Assembly: GCF_009600605.1 (NCBI RefSeq)
Contig: NZ_VWNA01000002.1
Location: 340,587 to 404,586 of the forward strand
From: Segnochrobactrum spirostomi
GTDB lineage: Bacteria > Pseudomonadota > Alphaproteobacteria > Rhizobiales > Segnochrobactraceae
DNA length: 64,000 nucleotides
Reading direction: 5' to 3'
The position numbers and the translations under genes were made by a program. A model generated the notes under the pieces. The model saw nothing but the letters and a program-made list of their open reading frames with translations, was not told the DNA's origin and did not search any database. Shown piece after piece: positions 34,548 to 44,151 of this stretch. The stretch's first letter is position 1. Every line of letters starts with the position of its first letter.

Positions 34548-35324
34548 TCAGACCTGCGTCTCGATCGCGTGGACGACGCGACGCATCGCCCCGAGATAGC
34601 GGCCCGCGGCCGCCTCGATGCTCATGGCCGAGGCGAGATACGCGAGCCCGAGGCATCCCATGAGGCCGCTGCCGCCCCGAATGGGCAGCGCGATCCCGGC
34701 CATCTTCGCCTCATCGGTCCAGGTCATGTAGTTCTGTCCGTAGCCACGCTCGACGACCTGCGCCAACAGATCGTCGAGCGCGGCGCGGTCGCGGGCGAGC
34801 CGGTATTCGGGTTGAGGCCGGCGGGCGAGCAGGTCGATGATGCTGTTCCGCTCGGTCTCCGGGCAGAAGGCGAGATAGGCCGTGCCGCTCGCCGTCTGAA
34901 GCATCGGCATGCGGCGGCCGATCATCGAGCGATGGAACGACAATTTGCTGAAGCGGTGCGTCGTCTCGCGCACCACCATCGCATCGGCGTCGAAGGTGCA
35001 CAGGTCGGTCGGCCAGACCACTTCCTTCAGAAGCTCGCCGAGCAGGGGCGAGGCGAGCGCGGAGATCCAGTGCTCGTCGCGGAATCCTTCGCTGAGCTCC
35101 CGCACCCGAAGGTTCAGGCAATAGCGCCCGTCGGACTCGCTCCGGCGCACGTAGCCGTCCGTCTGCAAGGTCTCCAGCAGGCGTTGAACCGTCGTCCGGT
35201 GCAGCTTCGTCAGTTCCGCGAGCCGGCTGACGCTGGCGCCCCCGTCGACGCGGTTCAGCGCATTGAGCACCGCGAGGCCACGGCTGAGACCACGGACCGG
35301 CTTGTAGGGGCTTTGTTCCGGCAT
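34548..35324 (-). CDS. mhpR: IclR-family activator of the mhp operon
   Basis: 258 residues from the ATG at 35324. The winged-helix domain (about residues 10-75: RGLSRGLAVLNALNRVDGGA, LTKLHRTTVQRLLETLQTDGY) is followed by the IclR effector domain (IGRRMPMLQTASGTAYLAF, GLMGCLGLAYLASAM). Relatives MhpR/HcaR/PcaR sense aromatic acids. It is divergent from the mhp catabolic genes, and a near-identical version of the E. coli MhpR operator lies between them. It should activate the operon when 3-(3-hydroxyphenyl)propionate or a similar acid is present. Upstream in-frame GTG codons make slightly longer forms possible. Confidence 0.85.
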   Translation of the reverse strand: MPEQSPYKPVRGLSRGLAVLNALNRVDGGASVSRLAELTKLHRTTVQRLLETLQTDGYVRRSESDGRYCLNLRVRELSEGFRDEHWISALASPLLGELLKEVVWPTDLCTFDADAMVVRETTHRFSKLSFHRSMIGRRMPMLQTASGTAYLAFCPETERNSIIDLLARRPQPEYRLARDRAALDDLLAQVVERGYGQNYMTWTDEAKMAGIALPIRGGSGLMGCLGLAYLASAMSIEAAAGRYLGAMRRVVHAIETQV

Positions 35325-35499
35325 CACGCCCAAGCCTTTGACATGACTTTCATTATCTTGCGGGCGCGGCCCAGACGGCGGCCAAGTGCGCGGCTGACCG
35401 AGGCGCGGCCCTGGGCGCCACCAAGACGTAAGCAGCGGGTCGCGTCCCGTCCAGGGCCTCGGCAAGGGGCGCTCCAAGGTTCCGTCCCTCGCTGATCGT

Positions 35500-35516
35500 T
35501 GTGCACCAGGTGCACA
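35500..35516. promoter_or_regulatory. MhpR operator
   Basis: TGTGCACCAGGTGCACA is a perfect 8+1+8 dyad. Its reverse complement differs at one base from the E. coli MhpR operator as I recall it (GGTGCACCTGGTGCACA). It lies 138 bp upstream of mhpB and about 60 bp upstream of the likely transcription start, the same position as in E. coli. The rest of the 329-bp mhpR-mhpB gap shows no other clear element. Confidence 0.8.
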
Positions 35517-35533
35517 GCCGAGCTGTTTCGTAT

Positions 35534-35562
35534 TCCATCCGGGCCCACGTCGCCCCTACACT
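35534..35562 (+). promoter_or_regulatory. Probable mhp operon promoter
   Basis: TACACT (35557-35562) can serve as -10 with a poor -35 (TCCATC, 35534-35539) 17 bp upstream. A weak -35 and an operator centred near -60 are what an activator-dependent IclR-controlled promoter should look like. Confidence 0.4.
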
Positions 35563-35653
35563 CTCCTTGTTCAAAATAAAGAACGCGACCAGGCGGGAGG
35601 AGGAAGCCACGCATTGCGATCGGCTGCCCGTTGCCATGGTCGAGGGAGACGTC

Positions 35654-36593
35654 ATGTCAGTCAAACTCAAGTGCCTCTCGCACACGCCGCTGCGTGGGCT
35701 CAACGATCCGTCTGCGCAGGTCACGGCCGAGGTCGACGCCGTGCTTGCCGCGGCCCGCGCCGAGGTCGAGAAATTCGATCCGGAGCTGATCGTTATCTTC
35801 GCACCCGATCACTATAACGGCCTCTTCTACGATCTGATGCCGCCGTTCGTGATCGCGACCCACGCCGACTCGGTCGGCGATTACAAGACGCTGCCGGGGC
35901 CCTCTCCGTCGCGAAAGATGAGGCGCAGGCGATGGCCCGCTTCATCCTCGACCACGACGTCGATATCGCCCTCTCCCATCGTCTCCAGGTCGATCACGGC
36001 TGCACGCAGACCCTGGAAGAGCTCACCGGGAGCCTGACGCGCTATCCCGTCGTCCCGATCATCATCAACTCGGTTGCGCCGCCCTTCGCCCCCTACCGGC
36101 GGGTCCGCCGGCTCGGCGAGGTGGTCGGCCAGTACATCGCCACGCTCGACAAGCGCGTGCTGATCGTCGGAACCGGCGGCCTCTCCCACGAGCCTCCCGT
36201 CCCCCTGCTCGACGGGGCGCCGGAGGCCGTCGGGGAATTCCTGATCTGCGGGCGCAATCCGACGCCGGAGGCCCGCGCTGCCCGGCAGGAGCGCACCATC
36301 GCCGCCGGCAAGATCTACGGCACCGCCCTGTCGGCGCAGACGCCGCTCAATGCCGAATGGGATCAGGCTTTCATCGATCTGCTGCTCGGCGGGCGTCTCG
36401 CGGCCGTCGACGATTTCAGCATCGAGGACATCTCCAAGGAAGCGGGCCGCTCCACCCACGAGGTGCGCACCAGGGTCGCCGCGTTCGCCGCGCTCGCCGC
36501 GGCCGCGGGCCCTACCAAGCCCGCCGCGATTATTACCGGCCGATCAACGAATGGATCGCCGGCTACGGCGTGATGAGCGCCGAACCGCGCTGA
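35654..36593 (+). pseudogene. mhpB: 2,3-dihydroxyphenylpropionate 1,2-dioxygenase gene, disrupted by two single-base frameshifts
   Basis: The product would be the LigB-type extradiol dioxygenase that opens the catechol ring. The ATG at 35654 (VKLKCLSHTPLRGL) follows GAGGGAG. The frame is normal through FAPDHYNGLFYDLMPPF but is lost at GGGGCCC (35896-35902). It resumes one frame over with LSVAKDEAQAMARFILDHD and SHRLQVDHG, and is lost again at GGGCCC (36507-36512), where the true end YQARRDYYRPINEWIAGYG continues in a third frame to the TGA at 36591. Restoring one base at each site gives 313 residues against 314 in E. coli, so both are clean one-base losses. They may be sequencing or assembly errors, because the rest of the operon is intact; if real, ring cleavage is lost. 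Confidence 0.85.
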
Positions 36594-36634
36594 CAGCGAC
36601 AGGCCGCGCCCGGCAGAGGCGATCGGAGAACATC

Positions 36635-37828
36635 ATGTTGGACAGACCCAGAACGACGCCCACCGAGGCGGAACTCGTCGCGCGCGCCGAGGCCATGATC
36701 CCGTGGCTGCGGCAGAAGGCCGATGCCGTCGAGAAGGCCCGCATGGTGCCGGCCGATACCATCGCGGCCTTTCAGGACGCCGGCTTCTTCCGCATCCTCC
36801 AGCCGCGGCGCTGGGGCGGATACGAGATGAGCCCCAATGTGCTCAACCGGGTGCTGATGGAGCTCGGTCGCGGCTGCCCGTCGAGCGCATGGAACGTCAT
36901 GGTGCTCGGCGTCCACCCCTTCGAAGTGGGCCTGCTCGATCCGCAATGCGGCGACGAATTGTGGGGCGCGGACTCGAGCCGTCTGGTCTCCTCGTCCTAC
37001 GCTCCGTTCGGGACCGTGACGGCCGTCGAGGGCGGCTATGTCCTGAACGGCGAGTGGCTGACGTCGAGCGGGTGCGATCACGCCGACGGCGGCGCCTTCC
37101 TGGGTGGCCGGCTGACCGAGAACGGCGAGACGGTGTTCCGCTCCTTCTGGGTTCAGACGCGCGATTTCGAGATCGTGGACGATTGGTTCGTCGTCGGGTT
37201 GGCCGGCACCGGCAGCAAGAAGCTCGTCGTGAAGAATGCCTTCGTGCCCGCTTATCGCAGCCACATCATCGCGGATTATGGAGAGAAGAGCCATGGACAC
37301 GTGGCCAATCTCTACAAGATGCCGTTCTTCTACGTGTTCTATGCCGCGGTCTCGTCCGTCATCGTCGGCATGGCGCGCGGCATGGTCGATCTTTACATCG
37401 AGCACATGAAGCCGCGGCAGAACCTGAACCAGGCCGTCGGAGCCGCGGTCAACGACCCCTTCATCAAGGCGCGCCTCGGCGAGGCCTCCGCCAAGATCCT
37501 CGGCGCGGCCACCCGCATCCTGCACAACACGGACGAAGCCTGGAGCTATGCCGCGCGCGGCGAACTCGTGCCGCTCGACGTTCGGGTCCGCCATTTCGCC
37601 ACCAATCAGTTCACGGGGGGCGAATGCTTCGAGGCCGCGCACATGATCTTCAAGAAGACCTCGACGCGCGGTGTCTGGCTGAACAATCCGATGCAACGCC
37701 AGCTCCGGGACATTCTCGTCGGCGCCAACCACATCACCCAGAACCAGGACAATATCGGCGATCTCCTCGGCGGGCAGCTTCTCGGCAATGCCATGCCGGC
37801 GGCCAATCCGTTCGGCGTCCGGCCATGA
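36635..37828 (+). CDS. Flavin-dependent monooxygenase, acyl-CoA-dehydrogenase fold (HsaA-like, oxygenase component)
   Basis: 397 residues from the ATG at 36635 with GGAGAA upstream. The N-terminal helical domain ([31 protein letters not shown]), central beta domain ([20 protein letters not shown]) and C-terminal four-helix domain ([20 protein letters not shown]) match group D two-component phenol hydroxylases such as HsaA. These use reduced flavin from a partner reductase to hydroxylate a phenol to a catechol. In E. coli this step is done by the unrelated single-component MhpA, which is absent here. The gene is followed at once by a flavin reductase gene (ATGA overlap), so the pair probably makes 2,3-dihydroxyphenylpropionate. 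Confidence 0.87.
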   Translation: MLDRPRTTPTEAELVARAEAMIPWLRQKADAVEKARMVPADTIAAFQDAGFFRILQPRRWGGYEMSPNVLNRVLMELGRGCPSSAWNVMVLGVHPFEVGLLDPQCGDELWGADSSRLVSSSYAPFGTVTAVEGGYVLNGEWLTSSGCDHADGGAFLGGRLTENGETVFRSFWVQTRDFEIVDDWFVVGLAGTGSKKLVVKNAFVPAYRSHIIADYGEKSHGHVANLYKMPFFYVFYAAVSSVIVGMARGMVDLYIEHMKPRQNLNQAVGAAVNDPFIKARLGEASAKILGAATRILHNTDEAWSYAARGELVPLDVRVRHFATNQFTGGECFEAAHMIFKKTSTRGVWLNNPMQRQLRDILVGANHITQNQDNIGDLLGGQLLGNAMPAANPFGVRP

Positions 37829-38412
37829 GCGCCGACCTCTCCGCCGTGCGCGGACACATCAACCAGCGGCTCGATTGGGCGTCGAACGATCGGCTCGGCC
37901 TGCTGCCGACCGTTCACGCCGACGATCACCGGCTCGGCCTGCGGCAGCTCGCCGCCGGCGTCTCGATCATCACCACCCGCGCCGGCGAGGCGCCGGTCGG
38001 CCTGACCGCGACCGCCGTCTGTTCGGTCACCGTCGATCCGCCGCGGCTGGTGGTGCTGGTCAACAAGAAGGTCGCCGCGGCCGATGCCATCCTTGCAAGC
38101 GGTGCGCTGTGCATCAACGTGCTGTCGGCGGATCAGGCGCACCTCGCCAAGGTGTTCGCCGGCATGGTCGAGGGCGTCTACGGCCCGGCCCGTTTCGACC
38201 ACGGCCGCTGGCGGAGCCGGGTGACCGGCGCGCCCGTGCTCGAAGGGGCGCTCGCGACCTTCGATTGCCGGGTCGTCAAGGTGTTCGACGAGAGCACGCA
38301 CCACGCCCTGCTCTGCGATGTGCTCCACGCCTCCGAACCTCTGGGTGGAGAGCCCCTGATCTATGTGAACGGCACCTTCTGCCGCGTCAGCCCTCTGGAA
38401 TCCTGCGAATGA
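37825..38412 (+). CDS. Flavin reductase (HsaB/HpaC-like, reductase component)
   Basis: 195 residues from an ATG overlapping the oxygenase stop. The flavin-reductase FMN-binding fold is seen in [34 protein letters not shown] (split barrel), the strand [10 protein letters not shown], and [21 protein letters not shown]. An extra 30 or so residues at the N-terminus precede the domain. It should supply reduced flavin to the partner oxygenase. Its stop overlaps the mhpC start by 4 bp. Confidence 0.88.
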   Translation: MSADLSAVRGHINQRLDWASNDRLGLLPTVHADDHRLGLRQLAAGVSIITTRAGEAPVGLTATAVCSVTVDPPRLVVLVNKKVAAADAILASGALCINVLSADQAHLAKVFAGMVEGVYGPARFDHGRWRSRVTGAPVLEGALATFDCRVVKVFDESTHHALLCDVLHASEPLGGEPLIYVNGTFCRVSPLESCE

Positions 38413-39275
38413 GCGAAGCCTTCACGGAATCGGCCACCAGCCGCTTCGTCCGCGTGCGCGAAGGCGCGGGCGAGCTCAACATCCACTACAACGACTGCGA
38501 TCCCGGCGGCCGCTGCGGCACCGTCGTGATGCTGCACGGTTCGGGTCCCGGCGCGTCGGGATGGGCCAACTTCCACCGCAACATCGAGCCGCTGACGAAT
38601 GCCGGCTTCCGCGTTCTCCTGGTCGATTGTCCGGGCTGGAGCAAGAGCGACACCATCGTCAGCACCGGCTCGCGCTCGAACCTCAACGCCCGCGTTCTGG
38701 CGGGTGTCGTCGATGCGCTGAAGCTCGACCGCGTCGACATCGTCGGCAATTCGATGGGCGGCCACAGCGCGGTCGCCTTCGCGCTCGACCATCCCGAGCG
38801 GGTCGGCCGGCTGGTTCTGATGGGCGGCGGCACCGGGGGCGCGAGCCCCTTCGTGCCGATGCCGACCGAGGGCATCAAGCTCCTCAACGCCGTCTACCGC
38901 GCGCCGACCATCGAGAACCTGAAGGCGATGATGAACATCTTCGTCTTCGACCCGGGCCGGCTCACGGAGGAACTGTTCCAGGCGCGCCTCGAAAATCTGC
39001 TGAAGCGCCGCGATCATCTCGAAAGCTTCGTCCAGAGCCTCGACCTCAATCCCAAGCAATTCCCCGATTTCGGCCCCCGCCTTGGAGAGATCAACGCCCC
39101 GACGCTGGTCGTGTGGGGCCGCAACGATCGCTTCGTGCCGTTGGACGCGGGGCTGCGGCTGATCGCGGGCATCCCGAATTCCGAGCTGCACGTCTTCAAC
39201 GCCTGCGGCCACTGGGTCCAGTGGGAGCACCACGAGGCGTTCAACGCGCTGGTGCTCGGCTTCCTGACGAGGTGA
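38409..39275 (+). CDS. mhpC: 2-hydroxy-6-oxonona-2,4-dienedioate hydrolase
   Basis: 288 residues, equal to the E. coli enzyme in length. The alpha/beta hydrolase core has the oxyanion region [15 protein letters not shown], the nucleophile elbow GNSMGGHS (S115), the acid in [12 protein letters not shown] (D240) and the catalytic histidine in [10 protein letters not shown] (H268). It splits the meta-cleavage product of 2,3-dihydroxyphenylpropionate to succinate and 2-hydroxypenta-2,4-dienoate. It sits in canonical order before mhpD. Confidence 0.92.
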   Translation: MSEAFTESATSRFVRVREGAGELNIHYNDCDPGGRCGTVVMLHGSGPGASGWANFHRNIEPLTNAGFRVLLVDCPGWSKSDTIVSTGSRSNLNARVLAGVVDALKLDRVDIVGNSMGGHSAVAFALDHPERVGRLVLMGGGTGGASPFVPMPTEGIKLLNAVYRAPTIENLKAMMNIFVFDPGRLTEELFQARLENLLKRRDHLESFVQSLDLNPKQFPDFGPRLGEINAPTLVVWGRNDRFVPLDAGLRLIAGIPNSELHVFNACGHWVQWEHHEAFNALVLGFLTR

Positions 39276-39280
39276 CCGGG

Positions 39281-40087
39281 ATGACAGCCGAGACCACCAT
39301 CGCCGCGGCGGACCGCCTCCATGAGGCGGCACGGAGCGGCACTCCTTGCGAGCCGGTGCGCGACCTCATCGGGCTCGACCTCGAGGCCGCCTATCAGGTC
39401 CAGTTCCACAACACACGGCGGGCGACGGACGCCGGTCGACGGCTCGTCGGCCGCAAGATCGGCCTCACGTCGCGCGCGGTGCAGCAGCAGCTCGGCGTCG
39501 ATCAGCCGGATTTCGGGGTGCTCTTCGCCGACATGGAATATGGCGACGGCGAAGAGGTCGCCTTTGACCGCCTGCTTCAGCCCAAGGCGGAGGCGGAGAT
39601 CGCCTTCGTCCTCAAGGCGGACGTGCTCGCGCCGGACGCGACCCCGACCGAGGTCTGCCGGGCGGTGGATTATGTGGTCCCCGCGATCGAGATCGTCGGA
39701 AGCCGCGTCAGGACCTGGGATATCCGCATCTCGGACACCATCGCCGACAATGCCTCGAGCGGCTGCTACGTGATCGGCGGACCCCCGCGGCGCCTTGAAG
39801 GCCTGGACTTGCCGGCGCTCGGCATGGTGCTCGCGCGCAATGGGACCGCCGCCTCTTACGGGAGCGGCGCCGCCTGCCTCGGAAATCCGCTCAATGCGGT
39901 GGTCTGGCTCGCCCGCACCTGCGCTGCGCTCGGCATGCCGCTCAGGGCCGGAGACGTGGTGTTGAGCGGGGCCCTCGGTCCGATGGTACCGGTCGCCCCC
40001 GGCGACCGTCTCGAAGCCCGCATCGCCGGCCTCGGTGCCGTGTCGGTCGCCATCGGCGCGGCCGCTCTCTCGGAGAAAAACCCATGA
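39281..40087 (+). CDS. mhpD: 2-keto-4-pentenoate hydratase
   Basis: 268 residues from the ATG at 39281. The FAH-like hydratase/decarboxylase fold shows [29 protein letters not shown] near the start and the metal-binding [12 protein letters not shown] (two Glu) with [11 protein letters not shown] in the middle. It hydrates 2-hydroxypentadienoate to 4-hydroxy-2-oxovalerate. It begins 5 bp after mhpC and overlaps mhpF by 4 bp. Confidence 0.92.
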   Translation: MTAETTIAAADRLHEAARSGTPCEPVRDLIGLDLEAAYQVQFHNTRRATDAGRRLVGRKIGLTSRAVQQQLGVDQPDFGVLFADMEYGDGEEVAFDRLLQPKAEAEIAFVLKADVLAPDATPTEVCRAVDYVVPAIEIVGSRVRTWDIRISDTIADNASSGCYVIGGPPRRLEGLDLPALGMVLARNGTAASYGSGAACLGNPLNAVVWLARTCAALGMPLRAGDVVLSGALGPMVPVAPGDRLEARIAGLGAVSVAIGAAALSEKNP

Positions 40088-41031
40088 CGGCGGGAAAATT
40101 GAAGGCTGCGATCATCGGCTCCGGGAACATCGGAACCGACCTCATGATCAAGATCATGCGGATGTCGCAACATCTCGAGATGGGCGCGATGGTCGGTATC
40201 GATCCCAACTCGGACGGCCTCGCCCGCGCGGCCCGCCTCGGCGTTCCGGTGACCCACGAGGGCATCGCCGGCCTCACCCGCCTGCCGCATTATCGCGACA
40301 TCGCGGTGGTGTTCGATGCGACCTCGGCCAAGGCGCACATCGCCAACGACGCGATCCTGCGCAAGGACGGCAAGAAGGTCATCGACCTGACGCCGGCCGC
40401 GATCGGCCCCTTCACCATCCCGGCCGTCAACGGCGAAGCGAGCCTCGATGCGCCGAACATCAACATGGTGACCTGCGGCGGTCAGGCGACCATCCCCATG
40501 GTCTATGCGGTCCGCCGCGCCACCGATCGCGTGATCTGGGGCGAGATCGTCGCGTCGATCGCCTCGCGCTCCGCCGGGCCCGGCACCCGCGCCAACATCG
40601 ACGAGTTCACCGAGACGACGTCGAAGGCGATCGAGGTTCTGGGCGGCGCCGAACGGGGCAAGGCGGTCATCATCCTCAACCCCGCCGAACCGCCCCTCAT
40701 CATGCGCGACACGGTCTTCACGCTGAGCCAGGGCGGGGATCGCGATGCCATCGAGGCCTCCATTCTCGACATGGTCGCGAAGGTCCAGGCCTACGTGCCG
40801 GGCTACCGGCTCAAGCAGAAGGTGCAGTTCGAGGTCATCGGCGACAATGCGCCTGTGCGCATCCCCGGTCTCGGCCCCGCCACGGGGCTCAAGACGACCA
40901 TCCTGCTCGAGGTCGAGGGCGCCGCGCATTATCTGCCGGCCTATGCCGGCAACCTCGACATCATGACCTCGGCCGCCCTGGTGTCCGCCGATCGCTGGGC
41001 GGCCCGGATCCTTGCGAAGGAGGCCGCCTGA
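40084..41031 (+). CDS. mhpF: Acetaldehyde dehydrogenase (acylating)
   Basis: 315 residues, normal for MhpF/DmpF. The N-terminal Rossmann motif is [14 protein letters not shown] and the catalytic cysteine is C131 in [12 protein letters not shown]. It oxidises acetaldehyde to acetyl-CoA with NAD and CoA, receiving the aldehyde through a tunnel from the aldolase MhpE, whose gene overlaps by one base (TGATG). Confidence 0.95.
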   Translation: MTAGKLKAAIIGSGNIGTDLMIKIMRMSQHLEMGAMVGIDPNSDGLARAARLGVPVTHEGIAGLTRLPHYRDIAVVFDATSAKAHIANDAILRKDGKKVIDLTPAAIGPFTIPAVNGEASLDAPNINMVTCGGQATIPMVYAVRRATDRVIWGEIVASIASRSAGPGTRANIDEFTETTSKAIEVLGGAERGKAVIILNPAEPPLIMRDTVFTLSQGGDRDAIEASILDMVAKVQAYVPGYRLKQKVQFEVIGDNAPVRIPGLGPATGLKTTILLEVEGAAHYLPAYAGNLDIMTSAALVSADRWAARILAKEAA

Positions 41032-42065
41032 TGGCCCGACCCGACCCGACCAAGCTCTACGTCCAGGACGTCACCCTGCGCGACGGCATGCACGCGGTCC
41101 GCCACCAATACGACCTCGAGACCACGCGGGCGATCGCCCGCGCCCTCGATCGGGCGAAGGTCGACGCCATCGAGATCAGCCACGGCGACGGGCTCAGCGG
41201 CGGCACCTTCAATTACGGCTTCGGCGCCCATGACGATCTCGAATGGATCGCCGCCGTGGCCGAGGCATGCACGCACGCGGTGGTCACCGTGTTGCTCCTG
41301 CCCGGCATCGGCACGGTGCACGATCTCAAGGCCGCCTACGAAGCCGGTGCCCGCTCGGTGCGCGTCTGCACCCATTGCACCGAGGCCGACGTCTCGCGCC
41401 AGCACATCGAGGCGGCGCGGGCGCTCGGCATGGACACCGCGACCTTCCTCATGATGGCGCACATGATCCCGCCGGAGGCGTTGGCCGAGCAGGCGAAGCT
41501 CATGGAGAGCTACGGCGCGGAATGCGTCTACGTGACGGATTCCGCCGGCGCTCTGCTGCCGGAGGACTATACCGCGCGGGTTCGGGCGCTGCGCGACGCC
41601 CTGAAGCCCGAGACCGAGATCGGCGTCCACACCCACCACAATCTCACCCTCGGCGTGGCGAACGCCGTCGCCGGCATCGAGGCCGGCGCGGTGCGGGTGG
41701 ACGCCTCCCTCGCCGGCATGGGGGCCGGGGCCGGCAACGCCCCGCTCGAGGCGCTGATCGCCGTTTTGAACCGCAAGGGCATCGAGACGGGCTGCGATCT
41801 GAACGCCCTGATGGATGCCGCCGACGATCTCGTCCGCCCGCTCCAGGACCGTCCGGTGCGGGTCGACCGGGCGAGCCTCTCGCTCGGCTATGCCGGGGTC
41901 TATTCGAGCTTCCTGCGCCACGCCGAGAACGCCTCGCGGCTCCACGGCGTCGACACCCGCGATATCCTCACCGAACTCGGCCGCCGTCGCATGGTCGGCG
42001 GGCAGGAGGACATGATTCTCGACGTCGCCCTCGACCTTGCCGTGCGCCGGGACGCCGCCGCCTGA
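41031..42065 (+). CDS. mhpE: 4-hydroxy-2-oxovalerate aldolase
   Basis: 344 residues of the HMG-CoA-lyase-like TIM-barrel class. [15 protein letters not shown] near the start carries the R-D pair and metal-site Asp, and [14 protein letters not shown] carries the two metal-binding histidines. It cleaves 4-hydroxy-2-oxovalerate to pyruvate and acetaldehyde and forms a complex with MhpF. It ends the enzyme block; a small palindrome follows the stop. Confidence 0.95.
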   Translation: MARPDPTKLYVQDVTLRDGMHAVRHQYDLETTRAIARALDRAKVDAIEISHGDGLSGGTFNYGFGAHDDLEWIAAVAEACTHAVVTVLLLPGIGTVHDLKAAYEAGARSVRVCTHCTEADVSRQHIEAARALGMDTATFLMMAHMIPPEALAEQAKLMESYGAECVYVTDSAGALLPEDYTARVRALRDALKPETEIGVHTHHNLTLGVANAVAGIEAGAVRVDASLAGMGAGAGNAPLEALIAVLNRKGIETGCDLNALMDAADDLVRPLQDRPVRVDRASLSLGYAGVYSSFLRHAENASRLHGVDTRDILTELGRRRMVGGQEDMILDVALDLAVRRDAAA

Positions 42066-42070
42066 TTGAT

Positions 42071-42084
42071 CACCCGCGCGGGTG
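42071..42084. terminator. Palindrome after mhpE
   Basis: CACCCGCGCGGGTG is a perfect 14-bp dyad 5 bp past the mhpE stop, followed by CCTCTT. It can fold as a 5-bp stem with a 4-nt loop. This is a weak terminator candidate that could reduce read-through into the transporter gene. Confidence 0.3.
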
Positions 42085-42197
42085 CCTCTTAGGCCCCGCG
42101 CGCCACGCTCGCCCAATCTCGAACCGCCGGGCCCAAGGCCATCGGCGGACACAAGAATAAGCGGCTGCAACGCGCCGCGCTGACCGGAGGAAATGCC

Positions 42198-43400
42198 GTG
42201 ACGAAGACCATGACTGCGTCCGCCGAAAGCGGGCGCGTGCTCCTTTACGTATTCCTGGCGGCCATCATCGAAGGGTTCGACCTTCAGGCCGCGGGCATCG
42301 CCGCGCCCAAGATCGGGCCGGCCTTCCAGATGTCGCCGCAGCAGATGGGGCTGTTCTTCTCGTCGGCGACCTTCGGCTTGATGTTCGGCGCCCTCGCGGG
42401 CGGCGCGATGGCCGACCGCTGGGGGCGCCGCGCCGGGCTCACGTGCGCCCTCGCCGCCTTCGGCTTCGCCTCGATCGCGACCATCTTCGCGAACTCGGTC
42501 GACTCGCTCATCGTGCTGCGCTTCGTCACCGGCCTCGGCCTCGGGGGCGCCCTGCCGAACCTTGTCTCCATCGCCGCGGAGGCGGTGGGACCGGAGCGCA
42601 AGGGCCGCGCGGTGGCGCTGATGTACGCCGGAATGCCGCTCGGCGCGGCGGTCGCGAGCCTCGTCGCGCTCCTCGGGCTTCACGGTGGGGATTGGCGGTC
42701 CATCTTCCTGGTCGGCGGTCTCTTGCCGCTGGTGCTCGTGCCGTTCATCTATCTCGGCCTGCCCCCGATGAAGATCACGACGCCCACGACCGGGCGCAAG
42801 ATGCCGTGGACCGTCGTATTCCGGCGGGATGCGATGGCGGCGACGATGCTGCTCTGGAGCGCGTTCTTTCTCGGTCTCCTCGTCGTCTACCTGTTGATGA
42901 ACTGGCTGCCGCAACTGCTCGTGGCGCAGGGTTTCTCGCGGGACGAGGCGTCGCTTGCCCTCATTCTCTACAGCCTCGGGGGAGCGGCCGGCAGCCTACT
43001 CGGCGGCCGGGTTTTGGACAGCGCCCACCGGGTCGCCGCGATCGGCGCCAGCTTCGCCTTCGTCGCGGCCGTCCTCGCCCTGCTCGCCCTTCTCGCGCCG
43101 GCACTCACGACGATGCTTGCCACGGTGACGCTCGCCGGGATCGGCGTTCTCTGCGTCCAGTCGATCCTCTACGGGATCGCGCCGCAATGCTATCCGACCG
43201 AGATCCGCGGCACCGGCGTCGGCGTGGTGGTGGCGGTCGGGCGGCTCGGGTCGATGGTCGGCCCGCTTCTCGCCGGCCTCCTGGTGGCGCAGGGCAGCAC
43301 CCCGAGCGGCGTGATGCTGATGCTGGTGCCGGTCATCCTCGCCTGCGGCGTCGGCACGCTCGCCCTCGTCGGACGACGCTTCCGCCCGGTCTTCGCCTGA
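42198..43400 (+). CDS. mhpT: MFS transporter for 3-(3-hydroxyphenyl)propionate-type acids
   Basis: 400 residues from a GTG at 42198 with GGAGG upstream; an ATG at 42193 is closed at once by a stop. It has twelve membrane segments and the aromatic-acid/H+ symporter signatures: IIEGFDLQAAGIAAPKIG in helix 1 (the conserved Asp), GGAMADRWGRRAG in loop 2-3, and GLGLGGALPNLVSI in helix 4. The length and the position after mhpE match E. coli MhpT, so it probably imports the operon substrate. Confidence 0.88.
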   Translation: MTKTMTASAESGRVLLYVFLAAIIEGFDLQAAGIAAPKIGPAFQMSPQQMGLFFSSATFGLMFGALAGGAMADRWGRRAGLTCALAAFGFASIATIFANSVDSLIVLRFVTGLGLGGALPNLVSIAAEAVGPERKGRAVALMYAGMPLGAAVASLVALLGLHGGDWRSIFLVGGLLPLVLVPFIYLGLPPMKITTPTTGRKMPWTVVFRRDAMAATMLLWSAFFLGLLVVYLLMNWLPQLLVAQGFSRDEASLALILYSLGGAAGSLLGGRVLDSAHRVAAIGASFAFVAAVLALLALLAPALTTMLATVTLAGIGVLCVQSILYGIAPQCYPTEIRGTGVGVVVAVGRLGSMVGPLLAGLLVAQGSTPSGVMLMLVPVILACGVGTLALVGRRFRPVFA

Positions 43401-43515
43401 TCGGCCCCGACCATCGCCATCGGGCGCGGCTCGGTCCGCGCGTGATGCCGGACGCCCGCCGCCCGCTCCCGAGGCTCTCATTTGCGCCGGGGGCGGACGG
43501 GGTTAGTCTGGCGCC

Positions 43516-44151
43516 ATGGATCCGATCCGCATCCTCCTCGTCGACGATCATCCGATCGTGCGCGAAGGTTATCGGCGGCTGCTCGGCCGCCAGCCCGGCC
43601 TGTCGGTCGTCGCCGAAGCGGGCGACGGGACGGAAGGCCTCGCGGCGTTCGTGGAGCATGCGCCGGACGTCGTGCTCATGGATCTCGCGATGCCGGGCGG
43701 GGGTGGCCTCGCCGCGGTCGAGGCGATGCTGGCGAAGGACCCGGCGGCGCGCATCATCGTCGTCTCCATGCACCAGGGGGTGATCTTCGCCCGCAAAGCG
43801 ATGGCCGCCGGCGCCCGCGGCTTCGTCTCGAAGAGCAGCCCGCCCGACGAACTCGTCCGCGCGATCTCGGCCGTGATGTCCGGGCGGCGCGCGTTGTCCG
43901 CCGACATGGCGCAGGAATTCGCCCGCGACGCCTTCGACGGCGGCGGCCTCGCGAGCCTCACGCCGCGCGAGCGCGATATCCTCCTCCTGCTCGCCCGGGG
44001 CAGGAGCGGCCGCGCCATCGCGCAGGATCTCGGCCTCTCCTCGAAGACGGTGCAGAACAACCTGTCGCTGATCCGGGCGAAGCTCGGTGCGAGCGGCGAC
44101 GCCGATCTGGTGCTCAAGGCGCAGCGCGCCGGCTTCATCGACGCGCCGTGA
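43516..44151 (+). CDS. NarL/FixJ-family response regulator
   Basis: 211 residues. The receiver domain has the acidic pair DD at 10-11, the phosphoacceptor D56 in VVLMDLAMPGG and the Lys in GFVSKSSPP. The C-terminal LuxR-type helix-turn-helix is LTPRERDILLLLARGRSGRAI then LGLSSKTVQNNL. The kinase partner follows with a 1-bp overlap. The pair precedes the MoxR/VWA operon and may control it, although a hairpin separates the two blocks. Confidence 0.93.
   Translation: MDPIRILLVDDHPIVREGYRRLLGRQPGLSVVAEAGDGTEGLAAFVEHAPDVVLMDLAMPGGGGLAAVEAMLAKDPAARIIVVSMHQGVIFARKAMAAGARGFVSKSSPPDELVRAISAVMSGRRALSADMAQEFARDAFDGGGLASLTPRERDILLLLARGRSGRAIAQDLGLSSKTVQNNLSLIRAKLGASGDADLVLKAQRAGFIDAP

Noticed and set aside
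35896..36512. Idea that GGGCCC sites systematically lost bases throughout the window
   Set aside because: GGGCCC also occurs inside intact genes, for example near 27970, 29457 and 52494, without frame damage, so the pattern is not general.
42193..42200. ATG start for the MFS transporter at 42193
   Set aside because: It is closed by TGA after one more codon; the GTG at 42198 with GGAGG is the usable start.
40941..42914. Long minus-strand open frame opposite mhpE and mhpT
   Set aside because: Antisense to two recognised genes, no domain seen; explained by high GC third positions.
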